The notes below the pieces were generated by a model. It had not been told where the DNA came from. It worked only from the letters and a program-made list of their open reading frames with translations, and did not search any database. Positions 1 to 7,021 of a DNA stretch of 9,174 nucleotides are shown here, one piece after another. How positions within the stretch are numbered: position 1 is the stretch's first letter; every line of letters starts with the position of its first letter. The DNA is taken from NCBI GenBank assembly GCA_012963565.1, contig DTVJ01000061.1:1-9174 (forward strand), given 5' to 3'. This DNA is from Piscirickettsiaceae bacterium (GTDB lineage Bacteria > Pseudomonadota > Gammaproteobacteria > PS1 > Pseudothioglobaceae). The position numbers and the translations under genes are program-made.

Positions 1-908
1 AATTGGTACAAACTCTATTGTGCAAGGATCAATCTTGCGGACAGTGTAAATTATGTCGTGCTGTCGCTAAGGATAACCCTAGAGAAGTATTAGATACGCC
101 AGTATTGATTCGCCGTTCTCACTATCCGAATATGGTGTATTGTCGAACAGAGATGAATGAGCGAGGCATTGAATCAAAAAATATTCGTATTGATCAGGTC
201 CGTGCTTTTTGTGAGGCGTTGAATAAAACAGCCGATGATTTACAAATAGGCGTGTTGTTTTATGCCGATCAAATGAATGTGAGTGCAGCTAATAGTTTAT
301 TAAAAACCCTGGAAGAGCCTAGAGAAAACACGCTGATTGTTTTATTGGCACACAATCCCAAGAATTTGCCAGCTACCATTGTTTCTCGTTGCCAAAGTGT
401 ACATATCGCCCCTGCGTATGACCTAGATACTGAAGCATGGCTTGAAAATCATATTAGTGAGATACAAAATGCAGATTTTGATGTGACACAATTACTTGAG
501 AATACGCATGGTGTGCCTTTTAAAGTACTTTCAGAATTATCTGGTGATGGGTTTATTCATTATCAGAATTGGCAAAACCAATTATTAGGCATTGCTATCC
601 ATCCGGCAATGGTTAATCAAGTGCAAGATTTTGAAGGTAACGAGGTCGCTGTGTTGAATTGTTTGCAAAATTTAGTGATTGAAGGCATTAGGCTTAAATC
701 GTTAGGCCATGAAGGTGGCTTGGTCGAGTTAAATAAAGTAGTGCAAACGGTTAAAACCGATTTTCTGTTTAGGTTGCTTGATGATATTTATCATGCGATT
801 AGCTTGTCAAAAACCACGGTCAACATCAAGCTATTATTGGATAATGTACTAATCGTTTGGTCACATATTACGCATTTAAAGCGCTACCCGCAAATTACCA
901 GATTATAA
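1..908 (+). CDS. holB: DNA polymerase III subunit delta' (5' end cut off)
   Basis: Delta' subunit of the replicative clamp loader, which with gamma/tau and delta opens the beta sliding clamp and places it on primed DNA. The visible 301 residues start inside the AAA+ domain. A four-cysteine zinc module sits at residues 7, 12, 15 and 18 (C-x4-C-x2-C-x2-C), as in the family. Further on come the highly conserved LLKTLEEP box (about residues 99-106) and the SRC sensor-1 motif (about 128-130). The C-terminal part is the divergent collar domain. Comparison with the E. coli protein suggests about 45 N-terminal residues, including the degenerate P-loop, lie off the left edge; the TTG at position 3 is therefore probably an internal Leu codon, not the start. 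The TAA stop (906-908) overlaps the ribosome binding site of hemL, so the two are very likely co-transcribed. Identification is firm. Confidence 0.93.
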   Translation, partial: LVQTLLCKDQSCGQCKLCRAVAKDNPREVLDTPVLIRRSHYPNMVYCRTEMNERGIESKNIRIDQVRAFCEALNKTADDLQIGVLFYADQMNVSAANSLLKTLEEPRENTLIVLLAHNPKNLPATIVSRCQSVHIAPAYDLDTEAWLENHISEIQNADFDVTQLLENTHGVPFKVLSELSGDGFIHYQNWQNQLLGIAIHPAMVNQVQDFEGNEVAVLNCLQNLVIEGIRLKSLGHEGGLVELNKVVQTVKTDFLFRLLDDIYHAISLSKTTVNIKLLLDNVLIVWSHITHLKRYPQITRL

Positions 909-920
909 AGGAGTTATTTC

Positions 921-2204
921 ATGAGCCAATCAGACAGTTTATTTGAGCAAGCTAAAACCTATATTCCAGGCGGTGTTAACTCACCCGTTAGAGCTTTTAA
1001 TGGTGTGGGTGGTAACCCTATTTTTTTTACTAAGGGTGAGGGTGCATATTTATTTGATGCTGATGATAAACAATACATTGACTATGTCGCTTCATGGGGA
1101 CCCATGATTTTAGGGCATGCCAATCAGGATGTTGTTGATGCAGTTAAAGCTACGTTAGAAAATGGCTTAGGTTTTGGTGCACCGACTGAAATAGAAACCA
1201 CATTAGCGAAAAAAGTGTGTGAACTGGTGCCATCGATTGAGTTGGTGCGTATGGTGAGCTCAGGGACAGAAGCGACCATGAGTGCTATTCGTTTGGCGCG
1301 TGGTTATACGGGCAGAGACAAAATTGTTAAATTTGAAGGTTGTTATCATGGTCACTCAGACTCTTTATTGGTAAAGGCAGGCTCGGGCGCCTTAACACTT
1401 GGTGTGCCCACCTCCCCAGGTGTGCCCGCATCATTGGCAGAACATACACTGACTTTAGAATACAACAATATCAATCAAGTACGTGAAGTGCTGAGTGAAG
1501 TGGGCGATGAAGTGGCTTGTATCATTGTTGAGCCTGTAGCAGGTAATATGAATTGCATTCCACCCGTCGATGGTTTTTTACAGGGCCTACGTGAGGTTTG
1601 TAATGAACACGGTGTGGTGTTAATTTTTGATGAAGTGATGACAGGGTTTCGTGTCGCACTGGGTGGAGCGCAAGATTATTATAGTGTGACACCAGATCTA
1701 ACTACTTTAGGTAAAGTGATTGGCGGCGGTTTACCAGTCGGTGCTTTTGGTGGTAAACGTGAAATTATGGAATTTATTGCACCGCTCGGTCCAGTTTATC
1801 AAGCGGGCACACTTTCAGGAAACCCGATGTCCATGTCAGCAGGTTTGGCAATGCTGAAAGTTTTATCTGCCGATAAAAATTTTTATCAGCACTTAAATGC
1901 AAAAGTGCAAAAATTAACTAACGGCATCTTAGCTAAAGCTAAAGCCAATAATATCGGCATGACTGCGAATGTTGTGGGTGGTATGTTTGGTTTGTTTTTT
2001 ACCGATGCAGATGCGGTTACTAATTTTAATGAGACCTCACATTGTGATGTGGAACGCTTTAAAAAATTCTATCATCTAATGTTGGATGAAGGGATCTACA
2101 TGGCACCTTCGGCTTATGAAGCCGGCTTCGTATCAAGCGCACATACAGACGAAGACATACAAAATACCATTGACGCTGCTGGACGTGTTTTTGCTAAATT
2201 ATGA
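921..2204 (+). CDS. hemL: glutamate-1-semialdehyde 2,1-aminomutase
   Basis: PLP-dependent enzyme converting glutamate-1-semialdehyde to 5-aminolevulinate, the second step of the C5 tetrapyrrole (haem) pathway in the cytoplasm. At 427 residues it has the normal full length. Visible signatures are the N-terminal [11 protein letters not shown], the phosphate-binding SSGTEA (about 114-119), the YHGHSD segment (142-147), the class-III aminotransferase FDEVMTGFR (236-244) and the PLP-binding Lys265 in [17 protein letters not shown], at the same position as in E. coli. The start is set by a strong AAGGAG (908-913) seven bases before ATG; this site overlaps the holB stop codon. The TGA stop overlaps the next gene's start in ATGA (2201-2204), which suggests translational coupling. 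Nothing looks broken. Confidence 0.97.
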   Translation: MSQSDSLFEQAKTYIPGGVNSPVRAFNGVGGNPIFFTKGEGAYLFDADDKQYIDYVASWGPMILGHANQDVVDAVKATLENGLGFGAPTEIETTLAKKVCELVPSIELVRMVSSGTEATMSAIRLARGYTGRDKIVKFEGCYHGHSDSLLVKAGSGALTLGVPTSPGVPASLAEHTLTLEYNNINQVREVLSEVGDEVACIIVEPVAGNMNCIPPVDGFLQGLREVCNEHGVVLIFDEVMTGFRVALGGAQDYYSVTPDLTTLGKVIGGGLPVGAFGGKREIMEFIAPLGPVYQAGTLSGNPMSMSAGLAMLKVLSADKNFYQHLNAKVQKLTNGILAKAKANNIGMTANVVGGMFGLFFTDADAVTNFNETSHCDVERFKKFYHLMLDEGIYMAPSAYEAGFVSSAHTDEDIQNTIDAAGRVFAKL

Positions 2205-2794
2205 ACATTGATGTTGTCGAGTCAGAACTGAATAATGCACAAGCAACATTAGCCCAATTCAGCAATAATATCACTGTATTTGGTTCTGCTAGAACCAGTC
2301 AGGATGATCCTTTAGCTAAAATAGCCTACCAATTAGGAAAGGCCTTATCTGACAAAGGCTTTAACGTGTTAACGGGCGCCGGACCTGGCATCATGCAAGC
2401 AGTTAATCACGGTGCGTTTGATGGACAATCTAAAAGCATCGGACTTAATATTAAACTCCCTAAAGAACAAGCACCAAATTCATATCTAGATGAATGTTTG
2501 TTTTTTGAGCACTTCTTTACCCGTAAAGTGATGCTAATCAAATTCGCAGATGCTTGTATATTTTTTCCTGGTGGATTTGGTACGGCTGATGAGCTGATGG
2601 AAATACTCACTTTAGTACAAACGAGAAAAGGTAAACAGATTAAAATTTTTCTATTTGGCGAGGTATTCTGGACGCCTTTACTGACTTGGTTTGACGATTT
2701 AAAAAAGAATAGATATATCGATAAAGCTGATTTAGAAACTTTCACTATTGTTAATAGTGTTGAACAAATATTAACAATACTTGAGGCAAAGTAA
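2201..2794 (+). CDS. LOG-family protein (TIGR00730-type nucleotide 5'-monophosphate phosphoribohydrolase)
   Basis: A Rossmann-fold protein of the LOG/lysine-decarboxylase-like family, 197 residues. Family members cleave the N-glycosidic bond of nucleoside 5'-monophosphates, releasing the base and ribose 5-phosphate; plant and some bacterial members activate cytokinins this way. Visible features are an FGSAR segment (27-31), a [14 protein letters not shown] nucleotide-binding loop (59-72), the FFTRK segment with Arg108, and the diagnostic PGGFGTADE box (123-131) whose Arg/Glu pair (Arg108, Glu131) matches the known catalytic residues. Older annotation as lysine decarboxylase is a misnomer for this family. 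The start ATG overlaps the hemL stop by 4 bp and the stop overlaps the next start by 1 bp. The physiological substrate here is unknown; a role in base salvage or cleaning up nucleotides is inference. Confidence 0.88.
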   Translation: MNIDVVESELNNAQATLAQFSNNITVFGSARTSQDDPLAKIAYQLGKALSDKGFNVLTGAGPGIMQAVNHGAFDGQSKSIGLNIKLPKEQAPNSYLDECLFFEHFFTRKVMLIKFADACIFFPGGFGTADELMEILTLVQTRKGKQIKIFLFGEVFWTPLLTWFDDLKKNRYIDKADLETFTIVNSVEQILTILEAK

Positions 2795-3447
2795 TGGCAT
2801 TAGCAATCTTTGATTTAGACAAAACCCTAATTAGCGGAGATAGTGATTTTCTTTGGGGTGAGTTTATGAGTGAAATCGGTGCAGTTGATGCCGATACTTA
2901 TCAAGTGAAAAATCAATATTTTTTTGATCAATATGCCTTAGGTCAATTAGACATTAACGAATATTTAGAATTTTGTTTAGAGCCCTTGAGTCAACATTCA
3001 ATAGCAACTCTGAATGAGTGGCACCAGCAATTTATGCAATCGAAGATAACACCAATTTTATTGCCAAAGGCACAAGCTGTGGTGGATGCGCATAGAGAAA
3101 AAGGTGATACATTGATCGTGGTTACTGCTACTAATCGCTTTGTCACTACACCTATTGTGGAGAAATATGGTATTGAAAATTTACTCGCTACTGAGGCAGA
3201 AGTTGAAAATGGAAAATATACAGGCAGGGTTGCAGGTGAGCCCTGTTTTCAATTGGGGAAAATCAAGCATTTAAATTGTTGGCTAGCACAAACTGGTGAA
3301 AGCATAAAAGGCGCCAGTTTTTATTCTGACTCGCATAATGACCTGCCGATGCTAGAGTTAGTTGAACATCCTGTTGTGGTCAATGGCGATGAGAAATTGA
3401 TTCAGATTGCCAACGACAGGAATTGGCCTGTTCTAGATTGGACCTAA
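2794..3447 (+). CDS. HAD-superfamily subclass IB phosphatase
   Basis: A cytoplasmic haloacid-dehalogenase-type phosphatase of 217 residues, in the SerB-like IB subfamily. All four HAD motifs are present: motif I FDLDKT with nucleophile Asp7 and acid/base Asp9; motif II Thr111 in VVTATN; motif III lysine at 156 or 158 (GKIKHL); motif IV YSDSHNDLP with Asp179 and Asp183 for magnesium. The helical cap lies between motifs I and II (about 15-95). It resembles the TIGR01490 group, some members of which are reported to act as histidinol-phosphate or phosphoserine phosphatases; the substrate cannot be read from the sequence. The start overlaps the upstream stop in TAATG (2792-2796), so translation is probably coupled. 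It is the last gene of the holB operon, followed by the hairpin terminator 12 bp after its stop. Confidence 0.85.
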   Translation: MALAIFDLDKTLISGDSDFLWGEFMSEIGAVDADTYQVKNQYFFDQYALGQLDINEYLEFCLEPLSQHSIATLNEWHQQFMQSKITPILLPKAQAVVDAHREKGDTLIVVTATNRFVTTPIVEKYGIENLLATEAEVENGKYTGRVAGEPCFQLGKIKHLNCWLAQTGESIKGASFYSDSHNDLPMLELVEHPVVVNGDEKLIQIANDRNWPVLDWT

Positions 3448-3459
3448 AGTGCAGACAAC

Positions 3460-3485
3460 AAAAAACCTCCCGAAGGAGGTTTTTT
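3460..3485. terminator. bidirectional intrinsic terminator
   Basis: Perfect 11-bp stem: AAAAAACCTCC (3460-3470) and GGAGGTTTTTT (3475-3485) around a CGAA loop. The GC core is flanked by six A and six T, so a U-run follows the core hairpin whichever strand is transcribed. It lies 12 bp after the HAD gene stop on the plus strand and 19 bp after the dsrE2 stop on the minus strand, so it can serve both convergent operons. Confidence 0.92.
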
Positions 3486-3504
3486 ATGAATACTGTAAAT
3501 CAAT

Positions 3505-4020
3505 CTACATGTATAGGTGGTGATTACCAGTTGCAGCTTCATCAAAGTATGAAGCAGCACCTGCAAATTCAACACCATCAATAAAGTCATTTTTATCATA
3601 GCCAAATAATTCAACTGTCATTTCACAAGCAATGAATTTAACGTCGAACTCTTGACACATATCGCGAAGATCTTCTAGCTTAGCCACACCGTGTTTAGCC
3701 ATGGTTTTCTTCATTAACCACGTTACTAGTGATTCAGCGCCAGGAAGATTCCATAAAATAGTTGGAATTTTAGGGCCAAAGTCAATGTTCTGTAACCATT
3801 TTGGGCCAAAAGGCATTTTCATCGGCATGCCAGGGTTACCTAATGGAGTTACTTTTAGCTTCGATGTGTCCTTTAATAAAAGGTTTAAGCCATAAAATGT
3901 AAAGAAGATAGTTACTTCTTTGTCCATTGCAACACCAGTAGATGCAATAATGAAAGGAGGAAAAGCCCAATCAAAAGTACCTTTAGTGGCGATGATAGTC
4001 ATTTTATTATTATCTGACAT
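3505..4020 (-). CDS. dsrE2: DsrE2-like DsrE/F/H-family sulfur-transfer protein
   Basis: A 171-residue member of the DsrE/DsrF/DsrH-like superfamily, closest in appearance to the DsrE2 branch found beside tusA, often with a rhodanese gene, in sulfur-oxidising bacteria and archaea. Such proteins are thought to pass sulfane sulfur as cysteine persulfide to or from TusA. Visible are an N-terminal beta-alpha unit, a hydrophobic stretch at about 18-50 ending in TIFFTFYGLNLLL, a Met/Pro-rich linker (60-72), Cys122 in RDMCQEF and Cys132 in ACEMTVELFGY, the latter in the usual position of the reactive cysteine. The start is fixed by GGAGGAGG just upstream (about 4026-4033). It follows tusA by 27 bp on the same strand and is followed by the shared terminator. 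The hydrophobic stretch could mediate membrane contact, but no clear transmembrane helix is evident. The DsrE2 subgroup assignment is by recognition, not by tree. Confidence 0.82.
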   Translation of the reverse strand: MSDNNKMTIIATKGTFDWAFPPFIIASTGVAMDKEVTIFFTFYGLNLLLKDTSKLKVTPLGNPGMPMKMPFGPKWLQNIDFGPKIPTILWNLPGAESLVTWLMKKTMAKHGVAKLEDLRDMCQEFDVKFIACEMTVELFGYDKNDFIDGVEFAGAASYFDEAATGNHHLYM

Positions 4021-4047
4021 TGTGTCCTCCTCCGATGTGTTTGTTAT

Positions 4048-4275
4048 TTAAACTACTCTCTCAATCGTGAAAACGTATTTACCGCCATCTTCAACAGTAG
4101 AGATTAGTTTGTTACCTGTTTGGTTACAAAAAGCTTCAATATCTTTAACTGAACCAGCATCAGTTGAAATTACATCTAAGATTTTTCCAGCATCCATTTT
4201 GCTTAATGCTTTCTTAGTTTTTAAAATTGGTAATGGGCAGTTTAAGCCTGATGCATCTAAAGTTTCGTCAGCCAT
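4048..4275 (-). CDS. tusA: TusA-family sulfur carrier protein
   Basis: Small cytoplasmic sulfur carrier (75 residues, normal family length) that holds sulfur as a persulfide on a cysteine. The family signature is clear: DASGLNCPLPILKTKKAL with Cys13 in the CPxP box. A second cysteine (Cys50, IEAFCNQTG) is in a place where many TusA proteins also carry one. E. coli TusA serves tRNA thiolation; paralogues in sulfur oxidisers feed Dsr or Hdr-like oxidation. Clustering with dsrE2, 27 bp downstream, favours the sulfur-oxidation role (inference). The ribosome site AAAAGGAG (4293-4286) is about 10 bases from ATG, slightly long. The gene is read away from the divergent protease gene at 4384. Confidence 0.92.
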   Translation of the reverse strand: MADETLDASGLNCPLPILKTKKALSKMDAGKILDVISTDAGSVKDIEAFCNQTGNKLISTVEDGGKYVFTIERVV

Positions 4276-4295
4276 GATATAGGGGCTCCTTTTAT

Positions 4296-4324
4296 ATTGT
4301 AATTAAATAAAACATATTAGTTAA
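4296..4324 (-). promoter_or_regulatory. candidate promoter of tusA-dsrE2
   Basis: Reading the minus strand, TTAACT (4324-4319) and TACAAT (4301-4296) are separated by 17 bp, a fair sigma-70-type match (4/6 and 5/6). The predicted start (about 4289-4290) would fall at the ribosome site, which is a weakness. TTTAAT (4307-4302) is an alternative -10 with a poor -35. Confidence 0.35.
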
Positions 4325-4332
4325 AACTAATA
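4315..4332. repeat. 18-bp perfect inverted repeat, candidate operator
   Basis: TATTAGTT (4315-4322), spacer AA, AACTAATA (4325-4332): two perfect 8-bp arms in the divergent region between tusA and the M48 protease gene. It overlaps the candidate -35 of tusA (4324-4319), which is where a repressor or other dimeric regulator would sit. No regulator is recognised, and AT-rich DNA produces such symmetry by chance more often than balanced DNA. Confidence 0.45.
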
Positions 4333-4371
4333 AGTTCAGCCATTTTAGTCGTCCATCGCTCAAGAGTCAAA

Positions 4372-4377
4372 TATAAT
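4372..4377 (+). promoter_or_regulatory. candidate -10 box before the M48 protease gene
   Basis: A consensus TATAAT lies six bases before the ATG at 4384. If used, transcription would start at or next to the A of the start codon, giving a leaderless message. No good -35 is seen at 16-18 bp, and no TGn extension, so support is limited. Confidence 0.35.
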
Positions 4378-4383
4378 GAGCTG

Positions 4384-5727
4384 ATGATTAAGAATTTAGC
4401 ATTGTTATTTTTCATACCTTGTTGGGTATTCGCACTTAATGTGCCTGAGATGCAACTCTTAGAGTCCTTAGATGAGAAAAAACGAGGCAATGAATTTCTG
4501 CAACTCATTTGGGATACCGATTCTGTGGTTGCAGATGTAGAGATAACTACTTATCTAAGTAAATTAGGTCATGAGCTCATTACACATAGCGAAAATCCTA
4601 ATAAACACTTTGGGTTTTTATTACTGAATGATGGCAGTATTAATGCTTTTGCGGGCCCTTATGGTTATATTGGTGTGCATACAGGTATGCTATTGAGTTC
4701 GGATTCAGAAGCTGAACTGGCTGGCGTTTTGTCACATGAAGTATCTCATGTGACTCAAAATCATCTAAATCGTTTTAGTGAAAAAACCGATAAACAAACT
4801 TATTTGATGGTGGCCGGTATGTTGGCTGCAGTGTTAGTTGATGATGCAAACACCTCTCAGGCTATTGCTGCCTCTACCATAGCTGGCACCGCTCAGCAGA
4901 GTATTAACTTTACTCGAGAGCACGAATGGGAAGCTGACAGAATTGGCACAGCAATGTTGGCTAAATCTGGGTTTGATCCGCAAGGCATGGCACATTTTTT
5001 TGAAAAATTAAAAGACAGCTCTGGTGCTGAAGAATTTTTGCGCTCGCATCCACTCAGTATTAATCGTATTTCAGATAGCTTTCAACGTGTAGCGCGAGCT
5101 TCAGGTAACTATAGACAAGATTCGTTTGAGTATATTATTGCCAAAGCTAAGTTGTATTATCACAAACATGGACGTATTAAGTTAGAGGAAGACTCAGCGA
5201 CCATGCATTACATGCAAGCCTATAATGCATTTGAGCAGCAAGCTTATCAAGCTGCAAAACAGCACGTGGATCAGTTATTAGCAATAAATAATGACAAACC
5301 CAGTAATATCTTAGCAGGGCGTATCGCTTCTAAATTGGGTGATATTGATAAGGCGCAACAATATTTTGATCAAAATAATTTGGTTGAAACTGATGAGGCG
5401 AGTGTGTATTATGCAGCCAAAGCATATTTGGACAATCAGCAAACTAACTTAAGTATTGAAACTTTAAAACCTTTTTTGCGGGTTAATAATGGTAGTTATC
5501 AATCACACCAATTATTGTCCTCTTTATTTGTCAAACAAGGGGCATTTGATCGCTCGCATATTGAGAGTGCAAAAGCTTTAATTATACAAGGGAGATTAGA
5601 AAAGGCGATTGGACATTACGAGCGTGCAAAAGCCGTTACGCATTCTCAAGATTTATATGATGTACTTAGTGTAAGGATTGACAACTTACAACAAACATTA
5701 GACTTGTATAGAAATTTGCCTGATTAA
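4384..5727 (+). CDS. bepA: exported M48 zinc metalloprotease with TPR-like C-terminus (BepA-type)
   Basis: A 447-residue periplasmic protease resembling BepA/YfgC, which in E. coli helps or removes stalled outer-membrane proteins such as LptD at the BAM complex. A short signal peptide ends near residue 17 (VFA before LNV). The zinc site is HEVSH (His118, Glu119, His122) plus the ExxxD motif EWEAD with Glu181. An SHPLSINRI segment holds His222, matching the BepA histidine that can plug the active site. From about residue 250 the protein is helical with TPR-like spacing (the KAxxYFDQN and [10 protein letters not shown] segments). ATG 4384 is chosen because it gives a complete signal peptide; no Shine-Dalgarno sequence is visible, and a two-codon ATG-AGC-TGA overlaps this ATG. 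The TAA stop overlaps that of rpiA on the other strand. BepA is the best comparison, but other M48-TPR proteins of the LoiP/YcaL neighbourhood are not fully excluded. Confidence 0.87.
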   Translation: MIKNLALLFFIPCWVFALNVPEMQLLESLDEKKRGNEFLQLIWDTDSVVADVEITTYLSKLGHELITHSENPNKHFGFLLLNDGSINAFAGPYGYIGVHTGMLLSSDSEAELAGVLSHEVSHVTQNHLNRFSEKTDKQTYLMVAGMLAAVLVDDANTSQAIAASTIAGTAQQSINFTREHEWEADRIGTAMLAKSGFDPQGMAHFFEKLKDSSGAEEFLRSHPLSINRISDSFQRVARASGNYRQDSFEYIIAKAKLYYHKHGRIKLEEDSATMHYMQAYNAFEQQAYQAAKQHVDQLLAINNDKPSNILAGRIASKLGDIDKAQQYFDQNNLVETDEASVYYAAKAYLDNQQTNLSIETLKPFLRVNNGSYQSHQLLSSLFVKQGAFDRSHIESAKALIIQGRLEKAIGHYERAKAVTHSQDLYDVLSVRIDNLQQTLDLYRNLPD

Positions 5728-6386
5728 GCGCCAAATACTGTCACACCAGTAGGCGTACCTAGCAAGAGTACGTCAGCACCACGATTGGCAAACAAACCAT
5801 TAGTAACTACGCCAACAATACTATCAAGCTCTGTTTCCATGGCCTTAGGGTCAGTAATTTTTAAACCTTCAACATCAAGAATCAAGTTGCCATTATCGGT
5901 GACAAAATTTTCACGAATAAAAGGCGTGCCACCAATTCTTCGAGTGATTTGATGTTTAACATAGTTAGCTGCCATCGGAATCACTTCAACTGGTAATGGA
6001 AAATCACCCATTATTGGAAGCAGTTTTGATTCATCGGCAATACAAACAAATTTATCAGCCACAGCAGCGACAATTTTTTCACGTGTGAGTGCACCGCCAC
6101 CACCTTTCATAAGGTTGAGATCATTATCCGATTCATCTGCACCATCAACATAAATTGAAATTGACTCAACATCGTTAAGATCAAATACTTTAATACCATG
6201 GCCTTCTAAACGTTCAGCAGTTGCAACCGAACTGGCGACTGCTCCTTTAATGTCGTCTTTCATGGTTGCTAATGCATCGATGAAAAAATTTGCTGTAGAG
6301 CCAGTGCCTACGCCTATAATAGTGTCTTTTACAACGTATTTAAGCGCCTCTTGCGCGACCGCATGCTTCATTTCATCTTGAGTCAT
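5724..6386 (-). CDS. rpiA: ribose-5-phosphate isomerase A
   Basis: Interconverts ribose 5-phosphate and ribulose 5-phosphate in the non-oxidative pentose phosphate pathway and, in autotrophs, the Calvin cycle. At 220 residues it is full length and collinear with the E. coli enzyme: the phosphate-binding [11 protein letters not shown] (25-35), Asp81 and Asp84 in DGADE, Lys94 in [12 protein letters not shown] and the catalytic base Glu103 fall at the same numbers. The start has TGGAG seven to eight bases upstream. It is convergent with the M48 protease gene and their TAA stops overlap in TTAA at 5724-5727, with no hairpin between. It is divergent from rdgB, 40 bp away. Confidence 0.96.
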   Translation of the reverse strand: MTQDEMKHAVAQEALKYVVKDTIIGVGTGSTANFFIDALATMKDDIKGAVASSVATAERLEGHGIKVFDLNDVESISIYVDGADESDNDLNLMKGGGGALTREKIVAAVADKFVCIADESKLLPIMGDFPLPVEVIPMAANYVKHQITRRIGGTPFIRENFVTDNGNLILDVEGLKITDPKAMETELDSIVGVVTNGLFANRGADVLLLGTPTGVTVFGA

Positions 6387-6418
6387 AATCTACTCCATAA
6401 ATTCTAAATATCCAACCG

Positions 6419-6448
6419 ATTATACTATGAAAAAAATCATTCTTGCAA
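6419..6448 (-). promoter_or_regulatory. candidate promoter of rpiA
   Basis: On the minus strand a consensus TATAAT (6424-6419) is preceded at 18 bp by TTGCAA (6448-6443), which lies inside the start of rdgB. The predicted start near 6412 gives a 25-base leader containing the rpiA ribosome site. The -10 is convincing; the -35 is moderate. Confidence 0.55.
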
Positions 6449-7017
6449 GCAACAACAACGGCAAAATTAAAGAATTCAATGCCATGTTAGATGGTATTTA
6501 TCAAGTTATTTCAATGGCAGAAATGAATGTAGAAGAGGTACCTGAGACTGGGTTAACTTTTGTAGAAAATGCATTGATTAAGGCCAGAAATGCCTCTGAA
6601 CAATCCGGCTTACCAGCGTTAGCAGATGATTCTGGTATTGTGGTTGATGCACTTAATGGCGAACCTGGTATTTATTCGGCGCGTTATGCTGGTACGCATG
6701 GTGATGATGAAGAAAATACACAAAAGATCTTAGATGAAATGTCAGAGGTCTCAGATGAAAAGCGCACAGGTCGCTTCTGGTGTGCTATTGTATTTATTGA
6801 GTATGCCAATGACCCAACACCAATTATTATTCAGCGTGGTTGGGAAGGTAAAATATTAAGAGAGAAGGTTGGTGAAAATGGTTTTGGCTATGATCCAATT
6901 TTTTATGTTCCTACCCACGGCTGTGCATCAGCAGAATTACCACCTGAGGAGAAAAACAAGATCTCTCACAGGGGCAAAGCATTGCAAGCGCTATTAAAAG
7001 CATTAAAAGATAAATAA
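6427..7017 (+). CDS. rdgB: XTP/dITP pyrophosphatase (RdgB/HAM1 family)
   Basis: House-cleaning enzyme that hydrolyses non-canonical purine triphosphates (dITP, XTP, ITP) to monophosphate and pyrophosphate, keeping deaminated purines out of DNA and RNA. It is 196 residues, the usual length. Motifs in order: LASNNNGKIKEF (6-17) for phosphate contacts, ADDSG (66-70) with the general-base aspartate at 68, the GEPGIYSARYAG loop (78-89), GFGYDPIF (152-159) for base recognition, and KISHRGKAL (178-186). The ATG at 6427 gives the canonical N-terminus, but no Shine-Dalgarno is visible in the 40 bp separating it from divergent rpiA. hemW follows after 4 bp; the same gene order is known in E. coli. Confidence 0.96.
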   Translation: MKKIILASNNNGKIKEFNAMLDGIYQVISMAEMNVEEVPETGLTFVENALIKARNASEQSGLPALADDSGIVVDALNGEPGIYSARYAGTHGDDEENTQKILDEMSEVSDEKRTGRFWCAIVFIEYANDPTPIIIQRGWEGKILREKVGENGFGYDPIFYVPTHGCASAELPPEEKNKISHRGKALQALLKALKDK

Positions 7018-7021
7018 TTCA

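Noticed and set aside
2407..2745. Minus-strand open frame of 112 codons opposite the LOG gene
   Set aside because: It lies wholly inside a well-supported gene, has low-complexity Ser/Lys-rich composition and no recognisable motif or ribosome site.
3701..3895. Plus-strand open frame opposite dsrE2
   Set aside because: Reverse-strand shadow of a conserved gene with intact motifs and a strong ribosome site.
4067..4282. Plus-strand open frame of 71 codons opposite tusA
   Set aside because: The CPxP motif and ribosome site support tusA on the minus strand; this frame is its shadow.
4317..4508. Minus-strand open frame across the start of the M48 protease gene
   Set aside because: It overlaps the signal-peptide coding region and divergent promoter area and has no family features.
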